DNA from: Shewanella psychrophila
Lineage (GTDB): Bacteria; Pseudomonadota; Gammaproteobacteria; Enterobacterales; Shewanellaceae
Assembly: GCF_002005305.1 (NCBI RefSeq)
Contig: NZ_CP014782.1
Coordinates: forward strand, 930,001 to 994,000
Direction of reading: 5' to 3'
Length of the DNA: 64,000 nt
Position numbers and translations under genes: made by a program. The notes beneath the pieces were generated by a model. The model saw only the letters and a program-made list of their open reading frames with translations. It searched no databases and had not been told where the DNA came from. Positions 8,849-18,571 of this stretch are shown in pieces (positions within the stretch are counted from its first letter, which is position 1; each line of letters starts with the position of its first letter).

Positions 8849-10009
8849 TCAATTCCTGCCGTAGATGCGTGGGCGGGTGTAACGGTAAAAGCCGTTTTGT
8901 TCTTCTTTTGATAGGGTAGTTGCATCTTGTTCGAAGTACTTTTCTCTTAGGCTGTTGAGTGCGGTCTGTAATGCTTGTTGCTGATTTAAGTCAGCAGCCG
9001 ATTCAGCTTCTGACCCAAGTGCTAAATCAAGCTGCGATCCTGTGTACGTCGCAATTATAGCTTGTCGCTCTGTCATGTATGTGTAGCCGATTTGCCAGTT
9101 AACTTCTTTGATTTGGTCTTGTTCTGCCAAATAGGTTATCTGGTCTTCATCGTATAACAGATCTCGCCTAATGCTGTCGATTTGCGCTTGTCTGTCTTGT
9201 ACGTCCATGGCAGCGAGATCTCGCTGTACACTGCCAAATCTGAAGAATATGTCGGCTATCATGCCCTTGTTGATGAGTAGGTTTTGTATCTCGCCGCCAT
9301 AGTTATCTTCCAGGGCACTTTGTAATATCGCCAGACGTTCGTTGATCTCGGTATCATCAGCAGCATCGAGTAAAATTATGGTCCGCTGCATGTTAGCTTC
9401 ACGTGCGGCGATACGATCTAATTCATCTGACCAAATCAATTTGGCATTGTCGCCAAACAGCTGATTACGCTTGTCCCAGAGTCGACCATTTCTTTCTAAA
9501 AAAGGGAGCGTATTGAGCTCTGCCATGGTGTCGAGTAACCATGAGTTATAGTTATCCATGGTGGCGATGGCGCTTAAAGTTTCTTGTGCCCATAAGGGAA
9601 ACACTGAGGTGATCACCTCGTTGAAGATGCTTGCACCTTTATCATGGTAAGTTTCGATGACATAGGCGCGTACTTCGAGTAATGATAACTGCTTGACGAT
9701 ACCGGCCATGCCATTCGGGTACTCTTGATTTAGGTTTGCTGACAGCACTTGCTTGAATTGGATGAGCTCTTTATTGGCCTCAGGCATAGATCCACCTGAG
9801 TTGGTCACAGGTTTAAAGGCTTGTTCTAACTTAGGTGCAGACTTAATCTCTGTATTGTGACTTAAAGATGTAACACTTGAACTATTGGTTTGTGGTGCTT
9901 GTAAATGCCACATGTACCCAGCTAGAGCTATGAGTATTAACACAGCTAGGCTAAGTAAAAATTTAATTAGCTTAGATTGTTGAAAGGGACTATCTATCGA
10001 TACTGTCAT
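8849..10009 (-). CDS. Possible lipase chaperone-like membrane-anchored protein
   Basis: A 386-residue protein with one N-terminal membrane helix (about 14-32), a low-complexity linker, and a long, mostly helical soluble part facing the periplasm. This plan, and the segment NQLFGDNAKLIWSDELDR followed by repeated helical repeats, recall the lipase secretion chaperones (Lif/LifO, about 300-350 residues). It is the downstream neighbour of an SGNH hydrolase lipoprotein on the same strand, 180 bases apart. Known Lif proteins fold alpha/beta-hydrolase lipases, so a partnership with an SGNH enzyme would be unusual. The classical Lif motif RxxFDY was not found. Assignment is tentative; a general periplasmic scaffold is possible. 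Confidence 0.45.
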   Translation of the reverse strand: MTVSIDSPFQQSKLIKFLLSLAVLILIALAGYMWHLQAPQTNSSSVTSLSHNTEIKSAPKLEQAFKPVTNSGGSMPEANKELIQFKQVLSANLNQEYPNGMAGIVKQLSLLEVRAYVIETYHDKGASIFNEVITSVFPLWAQETLSAIATMDNYNSWLLDTMAELNTLPFLERNGRLWDKRNQLFGDNAKLIWSDELDRIAAREANMQRTIILLDAADDTEINERLAILQSALEDNYGGEIQNLLINKGMIADIFFRFGSVQRDLAAMDVQDRQAQIDSIRRDLLYDEDQITYLAEQDQIKEVNWQIGYTYMTERQAIIATYTGSQLDLALGSEAESAADLNQQQALQTALNSLREKYFEQDATTLSKEEQNGFYRYTRPRIYGRN

Positions 10010-10189
10010 AAGCTAAATATCCTATCAATGAAAGTGCTGAGCGGGTTTATTATTGTGTGAGCTGCTTTGTTATTCTGTAAATGCACTGAAAATTGCAGTG
10101 AGTAAAGCGCTTAGAATGACTTGTAGAAAATTACGGATGAAAACAGCGCCTTGGTCCAGTCGACTTTCATCCTAATGTTCAGGCGCTTT

Positions 10190-10933
10190 CTATAGCAGAG
10201 GTTCTAATAAGGGCCAGATAAGAGCGGCCATCTTTTGTGAACCAGAAGTGGTTGGATGGATATTATCGGAGATCACATCACTGGGGACGATAACCGAGCG
10301 TGGGTCGATAAAACTACAATCAACCGTAGTATTGCTACAAGCTTCAGACAAACGTGTGTTGCCATAATCAACAGCTTTTATCAGACTAGTGAGGTTACCT
10401 GTGGTGTGGTAATAACCTAGGTAGAGTACGTTTGATACGCTTTCGGTTTCCATTTGATTGAGCAAGGTCACCGCGTCAACATACACATCATCAATTAAAG
10501 AGATGCAAGAGTTGGTTAAATTTGGACGGTACCATTTAGTTTTACAACGATAGGGGTCGAATAACATGGCAGGAATGAGGATATCGTTACCACCACCGTT
10601 CATGACTATGGTTTCTATGGTTGAATTATCAGACTTAGCATCGGCGTATTGCGTAATGACTGAGGTAGCTAATGAGCCACCAGCCAGTTCGGCACCACTT
10701 TGGGTATAATCTCTGAATGTCTCACCGGCATCTTGTTCCAGGAATAACTGGATCTCACCGGACAGATCATAGATCGAATCACCTAAGGTGATAATCTCGT
10801 TTCTTTCGGCATTCGACACATAAGGATTGCCGCTACAGCCTACAACACTGACCATGAATAGTAATCCTGCCGTCAGTTTAGCGAATCGTAGTGAATTTTT
10901 TAATACGCTATTACTCTGTATCTTGTTCATCAT
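10190..10933 (-). CDS. SGNH/GDSL hydrolase, predicted lipoprotein
   Basis: A 247-residue esterase-type protein. The signal peptide ends in a lipobox V-V-G-C with the lipid-bearing Cys at 33, and the following Ser/Gly predicts outer membrane sorting. Block I is ITLGDS with the nucleophile Ser53, block III is MNGGGNDI, and block V is SDNIHP with Asp223 and His226, so the catalytic set is complete. The substrate (ester, thioester or acylated sugar) cannot be told. A GGAG ribosome site lies just before two adjacent ATG codons; the first is used. It is probably cotranscribed with the downstream chaperone-like gene. The 230 bases upstream are AT-rich. Confidence 0.85.
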   Translation of the reverse strand: MMNKIQSNSVLKNSLRFAKLTAGLLFMVSVVGCSGNPYVSNAERNEIITLGDSIYDLSGEIQLFLEQDAGETFRDYTQSGAELAGGSLATSVITQYADAKSDNSTIETIVMNGGGNDILIPAMLFDPYRCKTKWYRPNLTNSCISLIDDVYVDAVTLLNQMETESVSNVLYLGYYHTTGNLTSLIKAVDYGNTRLSEACSNTTVDCSFIDPRSVIVPSDVISDNIHPTTSGSQKMAALIWPLLEPLL

Positions 10934-11368
10934 TCTTCTCCATTGAATTTATTCTAAACATTCATTAGTTGAATCGTTATCTGTTTTTATTTGATAACAA
11001 TTGCACAACCTAGAGCAGAGTTTTAAATCGGTCAAATAGTAAAAATAGGGATTAAACCAATTTACAACGGTTATTTTTGTCTTTTCAAACATAACCACGA
11101 AAAAGATATTTTTTAAGAAAATAACGAAACTAAAGCCGACAATTAACTGTCACTACAACGGTATTTAGGTGCGTAAGCCCTTGACTCTTGGTGGGTGAGC
11201 TGGATGGAATATCATATAACCTATTTATCAATCAGTTAGTTTTAAGTTGTTGTTTTATTATGTTGAACTCAATTGTAGATTAAATGTTATTGGCAGTTTT
11301 GGGGATAATGTATCGTTGTGAATATAGATATAAACTGTCAGATTTAAACTGGTCGATACAACGTGAAT

Positions 11369-11398
11369 GTGAATATTAATTTAAAAATTAATATTCAC
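11369..11398. other. Perfect AT-rich palindrome in a gene-free gap
   Basis: Arms GTGAATATTAATTT and AAATTAATATTCAC (14 bp each, perfect) separated by two bases. Each half resembles an ArgR-type box (TGAATWNTWATTCA). The gap 10934-11927 otherwise holds an AT-rich stretch, a second smaller inverted repeat (TTCATTCAT at 11501, ATGAATGAA at 11516) and one repeat copy; no convincing gene was seen. Confidence 0.6.
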
Positions 11399-11689
11399 AA
11401 AAACACTGGTCAAACCACCATTAGAGTGATTACTTAAAACGCGGTGCAAACAAATGCTACTGATGAAAATAATTATAAATAAATTAACAAAAAATTAAAA
11501 TTCATTCATTTTTTGATGAATGAACAAGAGTTGAGTGCTTATAATCCAAAGCAGAGAAAGAACAAAGATCCTAATAGATCGCAGCATCTCATTACTCAGT
11601 TTCTCATTTGCTGGCACCAGATCGCCATGGAGCAGGGATATTCCCAATTGGCGTTATTTATTGTCATCCCGGAATTATCTACTATTGCG

Positions 11690-11790
11690 CCTTCTGACCA
11701 ACAGGGACGTAGGAAATGTCGATAATGTATGGAGCCATTATCGACCCGGACTTGTTCCGGGATCCAGTTTTGTCTTTAGCTTCTAAGCAG
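11690..11790 (+). repeat. Two-hairpin repeat with second-family block
   Basis: Contains the ACAGGGACGTAGGAAATGTC block and a first-half hairpin (CCCGGACTTGTTCCGGG) followed by a decayed second half. Confidence 0.75.
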
Positions 11791-11927
11791 CACAGTTCGT
11801 CATTCGGAATTTTATAGTCGTTGTCGTTAATTAGCTGGCCTTCATTGCACTAGCAGCATAGAATTTGGCAACGACCTTTTAGGTTGTCAGCATTTATTCT
11901 TACCTAGGAATAGTATAGGAATGGCAA

Positions 11928-12209
11928 ATGAGTAAGAAGCCAGATAGACAGACAGCCATGTTACTTTTGATTGAGCAGGTAAAAGATGGCTTGCCCCTGT
12001 ATGAACCCGACACCTTCATCTGTGGCCCGGACGGTAGCTGTGAAGGTTGCCCAAAGAAACTCTTGGAACTGGTCGATACCGAATTGACCTATTGGGAGTC
12101 GGCCATCGAGCGTGGTGTTATCCCTAACTTTGATGAGATCTCCCGCTTCGGCAAGCTCTGCAAAAATGTGCGCAGGGGGCTAGTGCGCAACAATATCTTG
12201 AGTGCCTAA
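11928..12209 (+). CDS. Small cysteine-motif protein, intact copy
   Basis: A 93-residue protein of unknown function. The centre holds F-I-C32-G-P-D-G-S-C38-E-G-C41-P-K-K, a CX5CX2C arrangement with a further Cys at 78, suitable for binding a metal or Fe-S cluster. The rest is helical and charged. The function is unrecognised. A second copy with the same 120-base upstream region lies at 18750-19031 but has a stop codon. The shared upstream region (CGACCTTTTAGGTTGTCAGC and following) probably holds the promoter. No signal peptide is present, so a cytoplasmic location is expected. Confidence 0.75.
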   Translation: MSKKPDRQTAMLLLIEQVKDGLPLYEPDTFICGPDGSCEGCPKKLLELVDTELTYWESAIERGVIPNFDEISRFGKLCKNVRRGLVRNNILSA

Positions 12210-12385
12210 CCAAGAATTCGTAGAGCCTATCCCTAAATACATAGATAACCTCGATTTATAATTTAGTGCACCACATCAACTGACATGAGCAGAGATCGAG
12301 GCCAGTTATCAGTGTCATATATTGATTGATACATCATTGAGCTATCTGGCAGTGATTAGAAGTGGCCATCTCCCTTAGAAGTTGA

Positions 12386-12845
12386 ATGGATTCCGGCCAA
12401 TAAGAGTGCCGGAATGACGGTTTAAAAGGCACCGCCATCATCTTTGGTCTATTCCGATTTTCATTGTTAACCCGCAGCCCGCTACTCGTAACGCTTTTTA
12501 GTTTATTCCGTCATCCCGGACTTGTTCCAGGATCCATCTTTTGTTTTTATGTTCTAAGCAGTGAGTTCCGGCCTAAAAGAGTGCCGGAATGACTAATGTA
12601 AGGGCGATGGGTAAGCTTATTGGTGTCTTCTTAAGTCTTAGTTTTAACTCGCAGCTCGAGACTCGCCACGTTTTGTTTTTTATTGCGCCTTCTGACCAAC
12701 AGGGACGTAGGAAATGTCGATAATGTATGGAGCAATTAGCGACCCGGACTCGTTCTGGGATCCAGCTTTTGTTTGTAGTTAATAAGCAGTAGATTCCGGC
12801 CAACGAGCATGCCGGAATGACAGTAGGTAAGCATACCGGAATGAC
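12386..12845 (+). repeat. Two-hairpin repeat cluster
   Basis: At least three second-half hairpins (12386, 12567, 12791) and two first-half hairpins (12514, 12741), plus one second-family block (12690-12735). Left-side orientation. The gap 12210-12953 has no gene. Confidence 0.8.
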
Positions 12846-12953
12846 TGGGTCACAAGTCTTCCACCATTTGCAACAAACAGGTAACCTGTAGCTTATCTCA
12901 ATGGATTGCACTTTCTAAATAGATGCTAAATAGAAGGTCGAAATGGATACTAG

Positions 12954-14273
12954 ATGGAAACTCGATTAAGCCGTTACCTATTACTCATACTGTTAATGTT
13001 AGTTATCGGGTTAGTCGTTGAAGAATACGGCAAAGACGGAATAAGGATGACCACTAAAGACAAGGTCATCGAACATTTCTTGGCTAACCGTTATAAAGCT
13101 GGGGTTGTCTGCCGTGACAAAGGTTGGCAGTTTTGTCAAAACTGGACTGAGTTACCAAGAAGCCGGTTCAACCTCGGCGTTCCGGATTCAAATAAAGGAT
13201 CAAACCAAAGCCCATACTTAAACACTAGTTCCCATAAGCAAACTCCTGCCTTAACAGCGTCTCAAAGCAGCGCTGAATCAATAGTTAGAAACGGAACAAA
13301 AATAGAACAAGAAAATCGCGCCGAACAACACCAAAATCAGTTTAACGATCCTGACTCAGCACTATTTACCCGTATTCCTGGTTGTGCCACATCAACCCTG
13401 AATGAAGCTAAGCAGGCCCAAAGAAAACAAAACAGAAAGCGCATCTATAGCTGGACCGATGAAAATGGACAAACCCACTTCACCGATGATGACAGAGAAC
13501 ATGTTCAACACGGTATGGCGTTAACCCAATATCAGGAGCCTGAATACTCATTCGAACTCAAAGTTAACTCGACTGGTGGCAAACTGCCTCTGTACTACAA
13601 AGACAGAGTTACGGCATCAATCAAAAAAGTCAGCGATATCTATCAAGACTATTTGCCTAAATCTGGTGTCGCACCAGTTGAAGTAAACCTCACTTTAGCT
13701 AAATCACTTGCCAGCTATAAAAGTTTGTTGGCTAAATACGCACCTAACCTTGGACCAAGCCAAGGATTCTATGTCGCCAGACAAAATATGGCCGTAGTAC
13801 ATCATAGAAATGACCGCCAAGCCCATCAAACCTCAGTCCATGAATCTGTACACGTACTCAATGCTGGCCTATTTGGCCCTATACCGCGTTGGTTTAATGA
13901 AGGTATGGCTGAATATTTTGAAAGTATCGAAATGTCAGGATACTCAGCCAAAATTCCAGCGAGAGACTGGAAACGAATGCTTGCAGGTAAAAAGTTGAGT
14001 GTAAACGCGCTACTCAGCGCAAAGCGTCAAACCTGGGCAGGAAGCCAGCAAACTAGCATGTATGCTCAGTCACACTCGCTTATTCATTTCCTAATGAGCA
14101 GTAAGCAGGGCAAGCAGACCATAACAAAGCTATTAGCTCACATGGTACAAACCAGATGTGAGCCATCAAATCCTAAAAGCGTACTCAGCCGATATCCTGG
14201 TGGTTTGAACACACTTCAGAATGACTGGATAGATTGGATGAATAACCGTCGATACCGCGCGCACACGTTTTAA
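12954..14273 (+). CDS. Secreted or membrane-anchored zinc metallopeptidase with DUF4124 segment
   Basis: A 439-residue protein. It starts with a hydrophobic anchor (about 6-22), then a low-complexity linker, then RIYSWTDENGQTHFTDD (about 163-178), the signature of DUF4124, usually a periplasmic module. The C-terminal half has H296-E-S-V-H300 and, twenty residues on, WFNEGMAEYFE, which fits a gluzincin (peptidase MA clan) zinc site with the Glu of NEGMAE as third ligand. The protein is probably exported and may act on the cell wall or on surface proteins; the substrate is unknown. The start is not backed by a strong ribosome site. It stands alone between a repeat cluster and the toxin gene. 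Confidence 0.75.
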   Translation: METRLSRYLLLILLMLVIGLVVEEYGKDGIRMTTKDKVIEHFLANRYKAGVVCRDKGWQFCQNWTELPRSRFNLGVPDSNKGSNQSPYLNTSSHKQTPALTASQSSAESIVRNGTKIEQENRAEQHQNQFNDPDSALFTRIPGCATSTLNEAKQAQRKQNRKRIYSWTDENGQTHFTDDDREHVQHGMALTQYQEPEYSFELKVNSTGGKLPLYYKDRVTASIKKVSDIYQDYLPKSGVAPVEVNLTLAKSLASYKSLLAKYAPNLGPSQGFYVARQNMAVVHHRNDRQAHQTSVHESVHVLNAGLFGPIPRWFNEGMAEYFESIEMSGYSAKIPARDWKRMLAGKKLSVNALLSAKRQTWAGSQQTSMYAQSHSLIHFLMSSKQGKQTITKLLAHMVQTRCEPSNPKSVLSRYPGGLNTLQNDWIDWMNNRRYRAHTF

Positions 14274-14503
14274 TACGTAACCACTCCTAAAAGCTGGGCC
14301 ATTTATTGCCCGCTGGGCAACTTCTTGCTCAACTCTGGGCCACATATTGCCCAGCACAGGCTTATTAAACACAGAAACCTAGATAAACACTGACTTTACA
14401 ATTTTGGTGTGATTTTTGCTGTATGCGGAGAGATTTATACCTAACTCTTTAAATGCAGTAACAGCCAACTCACCAATAATGCTGTAATAGGAAGTCACGC
14501 AGA

Positions 14504-16615
14504 ATGTCGATACGTTTAGCCACACTTGATTCATTAATGCTCCACGATGCAGTGCTCATTGAGTCTGATTTATCTAGTCTTAGTGACAGAGATTGGCAAG
14601 CCATTATACCGTCTGGCCGTTCATTGGATAAAGTGAAAACAAAATTGGAACAGGGTGAGCTAGTGGTGCTTACCGATACACCAAAATCACCTCTGTTCAC
14701 CATGGAGCAGGGCAAGCCAACCGCAAACTCTGGATACGGAAATGGCATCAGCACACAAACCCTGACCCAGTTAACCCGACGATTCGAGTCAGGGGGCAGC
14801 AGCTCACTCTATAGTTTTGGTAGTGCTAGCTCTTCTAGCAACAGCAACGATAATCTGGATCCCGCACCGCCGCTGGATTATGTCGCTGACACATCTCGAG
14901 TCAGAGTGGCCGAAAACAAACCTAAACCAGCGTTAATCAGTGACGATTTTGGTAAGCCACCACCTAAGCTAGAGCTGGAACTCTGTTACGACGACAGCGA
15001 AAAAACCTACGCCAGTAACGTACCCTATAGCGTGATCTTCAGTGATCCGGCTAATACCGTCATTAAGGGCGTACTTAATGATAAAGGCTGGGCCATGATC
15101 GAAGGCGGCCCCAATTATCCTGCCCAAGTGATATTTGGCGATGAAACCGAAAAAGCCGAAGCTGAAAAGGTGCTAGAGTCACAATACCAGCAGTTCGACC
15201 AAGCACTTAATGACGTTGCTATACAAATTGCACAGCAAACACTTGATGCCAAAGAGGTCGCCAAGGAGAAAAATCTTTTTGAAGTGACTGAGTCATTTAA
15301 AAGTGCAGTAGATAGCAAAATTGCAGAGCTAAACGCCCAGAGCGAAGAGTTTGATAACCTGTCGTACTTATCGCAGTCATGGGAGCTAGCCAAATCCGCA
15401 AAAGAGGGTGCATCTAACGGGTTCACCGAATATCTACCGGATTTAGGTGATTTTGGTGATTTAATGGACGCCGCCGATATCGACATCACCATGCTTATCG
15501 AAGCCATAAGTACAGGTGACATCGACGACTTAGAAGGCAAACTAAAAGCATGGAAAGATAGAGGCGGCCAAGGTTTAACGCAAGCCCGTAAAACCATGGA
15601 AACGCTCATTCTGCTATTAAGCGACCCAACTAGCCGTGAGATGTTAGCCAGTGTACCTAAACGCATCCTAGCAGCGCTTCCTGAGGACCAAATTGCAGAG
15701 CTAACTGCTTATCAAATGACTCAAATGGGAATGGATACCACAGTGGTCGTTGGCGGTACTGCTGTCGGTACACTCGCCGGAGGTGTTGGTGGTCCTGTTG
15801 CTGCGGGAATACTCTTCACCGCGACCACAGCCCGAAAAGGCGGCAAAGCTCTCGAAAGTACCATTAATATCGTCTCCGATATTTCTACATCACTGAAAAA
15901 AGTCAATAATCAGCATGACATTAAGCCTTATAAGAAAGAAAACACATTACCACTTGCCGCTGCCGGTAACAGTAAAAGCTCTAACAAGGCGAACGAAGAT
16001 GAGGAAGAAACATACAAATGTGCTTGGAATAACTGCAAAGGCGGGCATAAGGAAAAAATCAAATATCCTAATAATGGTCAGATCCAAAAAAGTGGCAACT
16101 ACGCAAAAAAATGGGTTGATGCAGGGCTAGAGCCTTGGGAGGTATATGGTCCAGGAGAAGATAGCCACGCCACTTTGGAAGACTATAAGGCTGAAAGTAA
16201 TGCTAATTACGTAGCAAAAGCGGCAGCGATGCTATATCCGCAGTACCATACGCAAAAGCACCATTTGATTCCTATAGCAATATTTAATGGTTTTACTGAA
16301 TTAAAGCAAAATGCAAAACTAGTTGATTATGATATAAACCATAAGCAAAATGGTATGTGTTTACCTAGTTTTACTGTTGATATTGCTCAACATGACTTGC
16401 AATGTCATCGTGGCTCACATCCAAACAATCATTATGGTGACAAGCTAAAAGCTATTTTACGTAACACTGAACGTAAATCTTTAAAATTGTGTCAGGAAGG
16501 TAATCAAAAGAAAATTATTGCTGAGTTGAATAAAATCTCATTAAGAGTAAGTACGGGAATAAAGTCTTGGAAATTACTATTGAGAAGTACTGCTCTCTCA
16601 GAAAGAAAGAAATAG
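14504..16615 (+). CDS. Polymorphic toxin with C-terminal AHH nuclease domain
   Basis: A 703-residue protein. The N-terminal part (1-120) is unrecognised, residues 150-215 form a beta-rich segment (KLELELCYDD, SDPANTVIKG), 220-330 is helical, and 405-440 is glycine-rich and hydrophobic. The last 130 residues contain K-H586-H587-L-I-P, N-G-M-C-L-P and C-H635-R-G-S-H639, the pattern of the AHH branch of HNH/Endo VII nucleases. DNA or RNA cleavage in a rival cell is the expected activity. The plan fits contact-dependent or type VI effectors, but no VgrG, PAAR or Rhs partner is in the window, so delivery is unknown. The nuclease-coding part is visibly more AT-rich than the rest, as when a toxin tip is exchanged. 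The immunity candidate follows after 12 bases. Confidence 0.8.
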   Translation: MSIRLATLDSLMLHDAVLIESDLSSLSDRDWQAIIPSGRSLDKVKTKLEQGELVVLTDTPKSPLFTMEQGKPTANSGYGNGISTQTLTQLTRRFESGGSSSLYSFGSASSSSNSNDNLDPAPPLDYVADTSRVRVAENKPKPALISDDFGKPPPKLELELCYDDSEKTYASNVPYSVIFSDPANTVIKGVLNDKGWAMIEGGPNYPAQVIFGDETEKAEAEKVLESQYQQFDQALNDVAIQIAQQTLDAKEVAKEKNLFEVTESFKSAVDSKIAELNAQSEEFDNLSYLSQSWELAKSAKEGASNGFTEYLPDLGDFGDLMDAADIDITMLIEAISTGDIDDLEGKLKAWKDRGGQGLTQARKTMETLILLLSDPTSREMLASVPKRILAALPEDQIAELTAYQMTQMGMDTTVVVGGTAVGTLAGGVGGPVAAGILFTATTARKGGKALESTINIVSDISTSLKKVNNQHDIKPYKKENTLPLAAAGNSKSSNKANEDEEETYKCAWNNCKGGHKEKIKYPNNGQIQKSGNYAKKWVDAGLEPWEVYGPGEDSHATLEDYKAESNANYVAKAAAMLYPQYHTQKHHLIPIAIFNGFTELKQNAKLVDYDINHKQNGMCLPSFTVDIAQHDLQCHRGSHPNNHYGDKLKAILRNTERKSLKLCQEGNQKKIIAELNKISLRVSTGIKSWKLLLRSTALSERKK

Positions 16616-16627
16616 CGGAGAAATAAA

Positions 16628-17194
16628 ATGTATTGGATTATGGCTAATGAAAGAAGTAGTGAGAATGAGCTCTCTATCGATGATACCCCAACTATAATCG
16701 AAGAGAATGGATGGGAGTTTGATTTAGGGAAATACGTTACAGCTGAGGTCACATTAATAAGTCATGGATATAGGTTAGAGCCTAAGCAATTCATGACTGA
16801 CTATATAGTTGCCTATGGGTTTAAGGGCCTATTATTTAGTAAACAACTCCACTCAGTCTTTGAAAAACTAGAAATTACAAACCTTCAATGTTATCCAGTT
16901 GAGTTGATTAATATCGATACTAATCAGAAGAGTCAGTATGTTTTAGTTAATGTAATTGGTTATTTTGATATTGTGGATTATGACAAATCTGAAGTTACAT
17001 TAGATGAAGAAGGTGACATTCAATTTATAGACTCTTTGACCTTTACTGACACCAGCGAGATGAAGCTTCCGCCCATTTTTAGACTCTCTAGCTTCTTACC
17101 TTTAGTCATCGTAAATGACGAGATAAAACAGGCTTTCGAAGAAAACAATATTACTGGATTTAAGTTCTACAAGCCTGAAGACTTCTACCTTTAG
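16628..17194 (+). CDS. Predicted immunity protein for the AHH toxin (DUF1629/Imm11-like)
   Basis: A 188-residue acidic cytoplasmic protein beginning 12 bases after the toxin stop, with a GGAG ribosome site. The C-terminal segment FLPLVIVNDEIKQAFEE followed by NITGFKFYKPEDF resembles the end of DUF1629 (Imm11/Imm43-type) immunity proteins, where a short helix and the phrase L-T-G-x-x-F are common. The gene is AT-rich like the adjacent toxin tip, as expected if both were acquired together. By position it should neutralise the nuclease domain; this is inferred and not shown by the sequence alone. Confidence 0.65.
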   Translation: MYWIMANERSSENELSIDDTPTIIEENGWEFDLGKYVTAEVTLISHGYRLEPKQFMTDYIVAYGFKGLLFSKQLHSVFEKLEITNLQCYPVELINIDTNQKSQYVLVNVIGYFDIVDYDKSEVTLDEEGDIQFIDSLTFTDTSEMKLPPIFRLSSFLPLVIVNDEIKQAFEENNITGFKFYKPEDFYL

Positions 17195-17212
17195 ATGAAT
17201 CATTATTGTCCG

Positions 17213-17297
17213 TCTTTCCGGACTCGTTCCGGGATCTAGCCCTTGCCTTTAAAGTTCTAGCAGTGGATTCCGGCCAGTAAGAGTGCCGGAAAGACGG
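17213..17297 (+). repeat. Complete two-hairpin repeat unit
   Basis: One full unit of about 85 bases: first hairpin (TCCGGACTCGTTCCGGGA), linker, second hairpin (ATTCCGGCC...GTGCCGGAA). It lies directly left of the IS10-like element. Confidence 0.9.
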
Positions 17298-17316
17298 TTG
17301 GTTTCATGGCTAACAG

Positions 17317-18571
17317 CTTAGAGATCCCCTCATTTTTCAATTTTAAATAATCCCGAAAATTGAACGGTAAATAGGCTGGTTTTTAAGGTAACGATAAAAA
17401 TTATCCATTAGAGGTTCTGCCCACTCTTCTCGCATCGTGGGTAACAGTTCATAGTAAATACAACCTTGGCGAAACAGAGAGTATGAGCGAGTTTTACTGG
17501 TATTTGCCTTTATTGTCTTTTCCAAGTCAGCATCCTCGCCCGCTTTTCCTAGTAGCGTCAGCAAGCCTATCGCCAAGGCGCTTAGCAAAAACAACCGGTC
17601 TCTACGTACCGGGGAACGCGTGTAGGTGGCACTCATCCCCATGCCAAAACGATAGTCTTTAATGTCACGAAAAGTCGTCTCTATCCCCCAACGTTTCCCA
17701 TATAAAGTCAACATCTTGCTACTCACTAGGTCACGTCGACTTGATGCTAAATACCAAGCTTCTTTCATGCCTTTTTTCTTGGTGCAAATGACCCGAGCGA
17801 CTGCTTGCTTATTACCCGTTATTTGAACGTCCTTAAGGGTTCTTGTTATGCCGCTGGGTAATAGCCAGTCCTTTACTGGAAACAGCTCTCCTACCGCATC
17901 GGTGACTTTGATATTAGCCTTAATTCTAATGATGAAGTCAAAACCCAGCTCATGTTCAATGAAGTTAAATAGTGCCGTATCACTAAAGCCTCTATCAGCA
18001 ACAATTGTCACTTTAACATCCTCTGCAACGATCGACCTTAACTTAACCAACAACTCATCTTCATGGTTGTTTCTATTACCTTTTAAAGCATGTTTACGAT
18101 GGGTTTTCCATAGCAGTGGCGTGTTACGTCCATGGGTTGTTTGCATACTCAGTACGATGGTTGAATGGTCGTCTGAATCAAATTCAGTCCAATCGAGAGA
18201 GACCACTATCTCTTTGCGTGCACCGATAATATAAGGCCCCCAGGAGTCCAGTAATTGCCAGACGTTTAACTTTGTATTACTGAGTAATCGGTCTACTTGT
18301 TTAATAGCAGACTTACGCTTAAGTTTATTGGCTTGGGCTAAGCCAGCGCCAATGGCATGAATAGCGAGTGACCCCTTTTCAATCACTCCGTGAGCGGCAT
18401 TAGCAAGTGAGGTGACCCTTTTAGCATGCATGTCATGGCCAAAGAGTTCATCGATGTGATTATGAATAAGGGCTTTATTTATCATGTTATAAATTTTAGA
18501 ACATAGAGTGATTTGGCTTATTATACTCTGGAAGCCTTGCTGCCTCTGGTTATTATGAGGGGATGCTTAAG
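17317..18571 (-). mobile_element. IS4-family (IS10-like) insertion sequence, complete
   Basis: The element is 1255 bp. Ends carry inverted repeats beginning CTTA-nnn-ATCCCCTCAT, which match the IS10 type end (GATCCCCTCAT). The 9-base target GGCTAACAG is duplicated exactly on both sides (17308-17316 and 18572-18580) and fits the NGCTNAGCN preference of IS10 in its left part. One intact transposase gene is inside. Intact ends, target duplication and gene suggest a recent and possibly active insertion. Confidence 0.92.
17343..18485 (-). CDS. IS4-family transposase
   Basis: A 380-residue DDE transposase. The first catalytic Asp lies in VVSLDWTEFD, the second in VTIVADRGFSD, and the Glu in the YREK-like region GKRWGIETTFRDIKDYRFG, the hallmark of the IS4 family. 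Length and order match IS10-type transposases. It fills almost the whole element, with its start near the right end. No frameshift or stop was found, so the enzyme should be functional. Confidence 0.93.
   Translation of the reverse strand: MINKALIHNHIDELFGHDMHAKRVTSLANAAHGVIEKGSLAIHAIGAGLAQANKLKRKSAIKQVDRLLSNTKLNVWQLLDSWGPYIIGARKEIVVSLDWTEFDSDDHSTIVLSMQTTHGRNTPLLWKTHRKHALKGNRNNHEDELLVKLRSIVAEDVKVTIVADRGFSDTALFNFIEHELGFDFIIRIKANIKVTDAVGELFPVKDWLLPSGITRTLKDVQITGNKQAVARVICTKKKGMKEAWYLASSRRDLVSSKMLTLYGKRWGIETTFRDIKDYRFGMGMSATYTRSPVRRDRLFLLSALAIGLLTLLGKAGEDADLEKTIKANTSKTRSYSLFRQGCIYYELLPTMREEWAEPLMDNFYRYLKNQPIYRSIFGII

Noticed and set aside
11513..11786. Two overlapping frames of 70 and 83 codons
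   Set aside because: The 3' halves run through the repeat and the 5' parts have no family resemblance or ribosome site.
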